Virus record (IMG/VR): IMGVR_UViG_3300027747_000687
Location: 1-21,199 of that record
Direction: 5' to 3' (one strand)
Origin: a virus
Length of the DNA: 21,199 nt
A program made the translations under genes and the position numbers. The notes under the pieces are model-generated. The model did not search any database, was not told the DNA's origin, and saw only the letters and a list, made by a program, of their open reading frames with translations. Shown in pieces: positions 18,974 through 21,199 of this stretch. Each line of letters begins with the position of its first letter. Within the stretch, counting starts at the first letter, position 1.

Positions 18974-19237
18974 ATGGATAAAATACTTTGTAAGGATTGT
19001 AAGTATAGTAAGGTTTCATTCCTTGGAAAATTACTACGAAATGAGTACGCATATACCTGCACCCATCGTGATAGTTGGTACACCCCCAAGCCTGACAACG
19101 TACTAGGCCTGGACAGGCCAGCTTATTATCGGTCCTGCAAGACTCAGCGCATGTACGGCGAAACATGCGGCACAGACGGTAATAATTGGATTCCCAAAGA
19201 TACATCAAAAGTATTCATTTATTTGCGCCACAAATAG
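18974..19237 (+). CDS. Cysteine-rich, probably zinc-binding protein
   Basis: An 87-residue protein with CKDC near the start, CTH in the middle, and CKTQRMYGETCG before NNWIPK, so five cysteines plus His able to bind zinc. The pattern resembles short phage zinc-finger proteins of unknown function. No clear ribosome site is present; it may be coupled to the upstream gene, 8 nt away. A minus-strand frame in the same place is a shadow. Confidence 0.78.
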   Translation: MDKILCKDCKYSKVSFLGKLLRNEYAYTCTHRDSWYTPKPDNVLGLDRPAYYRSCKTQRMYGETCGTDGNNWIPKDTSKVFIYLRHK

Positions 19238-19248
19238 GCAAAAAAAGG

Positions 19249-19277
19249 TTGACGATAAATGGATTTGGGTATATAAT
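19249..19277 (+). promoter_or_regulatory. Early promoter cassette
   Basis: TTGACG (19249-19254), 17-nt spacer with TTTGGGTA, TATAAT (19272-19277). The leader has ATCTTGTTCAGTTGATTAAAGGAG, near that of the other copies. Confidence 0.9.
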
Positions 19278-19309
19278 ATATCTTGTTCAGTTGATTAAAG
19301 GAGTAAACA

Positions 19310-19612
19310 ATGGAACGCTTTTCACAGATTCAACAGGTTAATTCTGCTATCATGTTTGGTAACTTTACCAATGATGAACTGAATAGCATTGCCGATGCAG
19401 TTAAGTTTGCCCGTGCTAACATTGCAAAGCAAAACAAACGTGAAATGACTGTTGGTACAGTTGTCAAATTCAAAAATAGCCGCACTGGTATGACAGTGAC
19501 AGGTACTGTTAAAAAGGTAAATCGTAAGTTTATCCTTGTGAATGAGCAAAAGTCAGGTAGTCTGTTTGGTTCTACATGGAGAGTCCCAGCTAGCATGTTG
19601 GAAGTTGCGTAA
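19310..19612 (+). CDS. Phage protein with small beta-barrel end
   Basis: A 100-residue protein. The N-terminal half is helical (DELNSIADAVKFARANIAKQNK). The C-terminal half, TVGTVVKFKNSRTGMTVTGTVKKVNRKFILVNE, ending TWRVPASMLEVA, has the strand pattern of an SH3/KOW-like barrel as in some nucleic-acid-binding proteins. It is familiar from phage genomes but with no known function. AAAGGAG lies before the ATG. Confidence 0.83.
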   Translation: MERFSQIQQVNSAIMFGNFTNDELNSIADAVKFARANIAKQNKREMTVGTVVKFKNSRTGMTVTGTVKKVNRKFILVNEQKSGSLFGSTWRVPASMLEVA

Positions 19613-19629
19613 AAACAACATACCCAAAC

Positions 19630-19658
19630 TTGACAATAAATCGGTTTGGGTATATAAT
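19630..19658 (+). promoter_or_regulatory. Early promoter cassette with perfect inverted repeat
   Basis: TTGACA (19630-19635), 17-nt spacer with TTTGGGTA, TATAAT (19653-19658). TACCCAAAC (19621-19629) and GTTTGGGTA (19644-19652) form a perfect 9-bp inverted repeat. The leader ATCTTAGACAGT is shared with other copies. Confidence 0.92.
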
Positions 19659-19690
19659 AGAATCTTAGACAGTAAAGAAAAGGAAACGAA

Positions 19691-19933
19691 ATGACTACAC
19701 TGACAACTGAAATTTATTATGGTATGTATTCTGACGAAGGTAACATGACTGTTCATGGTATCGTGGTGGCTGCCAAAAGTCAAAATCTATCATGGAAACA
19801 GACTTTCAAGGCATTGCGTGATTTGGCTGACAGCAACCCTGACAGTTTCGGCGAGGCAATGGACACTGTGGTTCGTGAATGTGTCTATGATGCTATCGGT
19901 GCTGACCAACGTGGTGAATGTTTTTATCTGTAA
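19691..19933 (+). CDS. Small unknown protein
   Basis: An 80-residue, acidic, mostly helical protein (VVAAKSQNLSWKQTFKALRDLAD, then FGEAMDTVVRECVYDAIGAD). Not recognised. AAAAGGAAACG precedes the ATG; it is 9 nt before the next gene, one operon of two genes under the cassette at 19630. The overlapping frame at 19755 is a shadow. Confidence 0.77.
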   Translation: MTTLTTEIYYGMYSDEGNMTVHGIVVAAKSQNLSWKQTFKALRDLADSNPDSFGEAMDTVVRECVYDAIGADQRGECFYL

Positions 19934-19942
19934 GGAATCAAA

Positions 19943-20209
19943 ATGACTAAGAAAATCTCCATTAAAGTGTTTGCAGACCCCGGTCATGCTTGGGCACGTA
20001 TTGCAAAATCCAAACTGGTGTCACTTGGCATTGCCGACAAAATTAGTACTTATAGTTACATGAATGGTCCTAATGCTTTCCTGGAAGAGGACTGTGACTT
20101 GTCAGTGTTGATGGGTGCTCTACGTGAGCGTGGCTATGAAATTAAATTCAATGAAAGTCACACCAATCGTCAAAGCAAAATCCGTAGTTACAATACATAC
20201 CGGGCTTGA
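19943..20209 (+). CDS. Conserved phage protein, KVFADPGHAWA type
   Basis: An 88-residue protein with VFADPGHAWARIAKSKLVSLGI, YSYMNGPNAFLEEDCDLSVLM, which I know as a recurring small phage family of unknown function. The acidic EEDCD and the conserved PGHAW could form a small active or binding site, but no activity is known to me. AAGGAA lies before the ATG. Its TGA stop sits in the next -35 box. Confidence 0.83.
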   Translation: MTKKISIKVFADPGHAWARIAKSKLVSLGIADKISTYSYMNGPNAFLEEDCDLSVLMGALRERGYEIKFNESHTNRQSKIRSYNTYRA

Positions 20210-20234
20210 CAATAAATCAGTTTGGGTATATAAT
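20206..20234 (+). promoter_or_regulatory. Early promoter cassette
   Basis: TTGACA (20206-20211), 17-nt spacer with TTTGGGTA, TATAAT (20229-20234). The -35 box contains the upstream stop codon (20207-20209). The leader ATCTTAAACAGTT is shared. Confidence 0.92.
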
Positions 20235-20266
20235 ATAATCTTAAACAGTTGAAACAAGGAATCAAA

Positions 20267-20539
20267 ATGAAAGCACTTAACGCATATATTTCTCAACAAA
20301 ACAGCTGGAACTCTTTGTTCAGTGGTAACAAAGTGGTCTATGAAGTTAACACCCCTGAGGGTCGTAAATTTGTAGCACAGAGTATTGATGCCGCATTGAG
20401 CCCCGAGAATCTGACTTGCGACGGTGAACTGCCCCGCAGTCAGGTGCAAGCCCGTTATCGTGCATTGACTGGTGCCGCTAAAGACCTCATCAAGTTGGAT
20501 CCTAGCGTTGCTCAATACATGTACGAATTTTCGGAGTAA
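20267..20539 (+). CDS. Small unknown phage protein
   Basis: A 90-residue protein (MKALNAYISQQNSWNSLFSG, VVYEVNTPEGRKFVAQSIDAAL, YRALTGAAKDLIKLDP), mixed alpha/beta. Not recognised. AAGGAATC precedes the ATG at 20267; an upstream in-frame ATG at 20249 lies before this ribosome site and is unlikely. It is followed in operon by a membrane protein gene. Confidence 0.78.
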   Translation: MKALNAYISQQNSWNSLFSGNKVVYEVNTPEGRKFVAQSIDAALSPENLTCDGELPRSQVQARYRALTGAAKDLIKLDPSVAQYMYEFSE

Positions 20540-20544
20540 TAATC

Positions 20545-20760
20545 ATGGAAAAAATTGCTGTTATGATTGGAGCAATTGTCATTGCTATTGCAGGACTATT
20601 GTTACTTAGTTTCTTACTAAGTTGGCCGGTGTACATGCTTTGGAATGGTTGCTTGGTTGGAGCCGTTGCAGGAGTTAGTGAAGTGTCCTGGCTACAGGCT
20701 TGGGGTATTACGGTGTTATTTGGATTTTTGTTTAAAACTACAGTGAGTAATTCAAAATGA
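20545..20760 (+). CDS. Small phage membrane protein
   Basis: A 71-residue protein with two or three hydrophobic segments (VMIGAIVIAIAGLLLLSFLLSW, then LQAWGITVLFGFLFK). The LLSWPVYMLWN centre resembles a known short phage membrane protein family of unknown role. No good ribosome site (the upstream gene ends 5 nt before). The stop overlaps the next start by ATGA. Confidence 0.8.
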   Translation: MEKIAVMIGAIVIAIAGLLLLSFLLSWPVYMLWNGCLVGAVAGVSEVSWLQAWGITVLFGFLFKTTVSNSK

Positions 20761-20927
20761 CCAATGCAGAAAAAATGAAATTGGCAATCGAAAGATTAGA
20801 AGAAGCCAAAGAACTAATGATTGATACATTGGGTGATTTAGATTTTGTACAAGATCACCTTGTCTCCATTGACACCATGATTGATGAATTAGCAGAGTAT
20901 AGACTTGAGGAGTTAGAAAATGAGTGA
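20757..20927 (+). CDS. Small helical protein
   Basis: A 56-residue acidic helical protein (MKLAIERLEEAKELMIDTLGD and MIDELAEYRLEELENE), a possible coiled coil. It overlaps both neighbours by a few bases (ATGA with the upstream gene, 8 nt with the next), so it is translated by coupling. Not recognised. Confidence 0.72.
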   Translation: MTNAEKMKLAIERLEEAKELMIDTLGDLDFVQDHLVSIDTMIDELAEYRLEELENE

Positions 20928-21084
20928 TGTAATGTTAGAAATTGAAATGATGATTGAGGATGGTGTTCATCCTATGACAATCGCCAGAATGCTTGATATA
21001 CCTATCGTGTGGGTGTATGATACACTTGAGCAGATGGAACCTAGTGAAGAAGAACTAAGTCCCTTTGCTACACTGAATTCATAA
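20920..21084 (+). CDS. Small helix-turn-helix-like protein
   Basis: A 54-residue acidic protein. The stretch VHPMTIARMLDIPIVWVYDTLEQM has the helix-turn-helix spacing (xIAxxLxIPxxxVxxxL), so DNA binding is possible. GGAG lies before the ATG. The stop overlaps the next start (TAATG). Confidence 0.7.
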   Translation: MSDVMLEIEMMIEDGVHPMTIARMLDIPIVWVYDTLEQMEPSEEELSPFATLNS

Positions 21085-21199
21085 TGGTCTACATTAATCT
21101 TTTATTTATGGTTATGACTGCATATTGGTGTATTCAGTCAGAAAAGTACTCACTTTCGTGGTACTTGAATGGATTTGCATTCGCCTTGAATGCATACAG
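21084..21199 (+). CDS. Membrane protein, cut by window edge
   Basis: Only the first 38 codons are present. They are hydrophobic (MVYINLLFMVMTAYWCI, then SWYLNGFAFALNAY), so a small phage membrane protein is likely. It starts in overlap with the upstream stop; the end lies outside the window. Confidence 0.65.
   Translation, partial: MVYINLLFMVMTAYWCIQSEKYSLSWYLNGFAFALNAY

Noticed and set aside
13567-20234. CRISPR-like array because of the repeated TTGACAATAAAT units
   Set aside because: The repeats are hundreds to thousands of bases apart and contain promoter boxes before genes.

Overview
This window looks like part of the genome of a large double-stranded DNA tailed phage infecting a Gram-negative bacterium. 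The reasons are very dense packing of small genes almost all on the + strand, frequent 1-4 nt start/stop overlaps, a long tRNA array with free-standing homing-type nucleases, and Gram-negative style signal peptides ending VMA and AFA. The sequence is AT-rich. The host genus cannot be told from the sequence alone.

Region 1 (1-5868) is a tRNA array with 17 recognisable tRNA genes, the first one cut by the window edge. It includes His, Phe, Ile, Arg, Ser, Asn, Thr, Gly (two), Leu, Val, Trp and three or four unusual species, among them an initiator tRNA-fMet. Almost all encode CCA. Interspersed are an HNH endonuclease, a full-length DnaK, a parvulin prolyl isomerase, a homologue of the RNA polymerase omega subunit (RpoZ), a DUF1737-like protein and several small unknown proteins. 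Two strongly foldable stretches (274-410 and 4549-4725) look like non-coding or leader RNAs. Some stop codons touch the first base of the next tRNA, so the transcripts must be processed.

Region 2 (5869-9193) holds two methyltransferase-like genes and then a 475-residue DUF2828/Ro60-like von Willebrand A protein. That gene is flanked on both sides by strongly structured RNA: a promoter-driven, U-tract-ended element upstream, and a 21-position helix enclosing two hairpins downstream that runs into a tRNA-Pro. This may be a phage Ro60/Y-RNA-like ribonucleoprotein module and is the best candidate for something new.

Region 3 (9194-13555) has a calcineurin-type phosphoesterase, a secreted D-Ala-D-Ala carboxypeptidase-like protein, an HELIH metalloprotease-like protein, a GIY-YIG nuclease, two paralogous small genes (one apparently frameshifted at its end), and a CX5R protein phosphatase.

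Region 4 (13556-21199) is a run of small, mostly unknown genes of the phage early/accessory type. They are served by a repeated promoter cassette: TTGAC(A/G), a conserved 17-nt spacer usually containing TTTGGGTA, and TATAAT. Every one of the sixteen promoters I call in the window has exactly 17 nt between its boxes. Several have the TGA stop of the upstream gene inside the -35 box, and three appear to start transcription at or next to the ATG, giving leaderless mRNAs.
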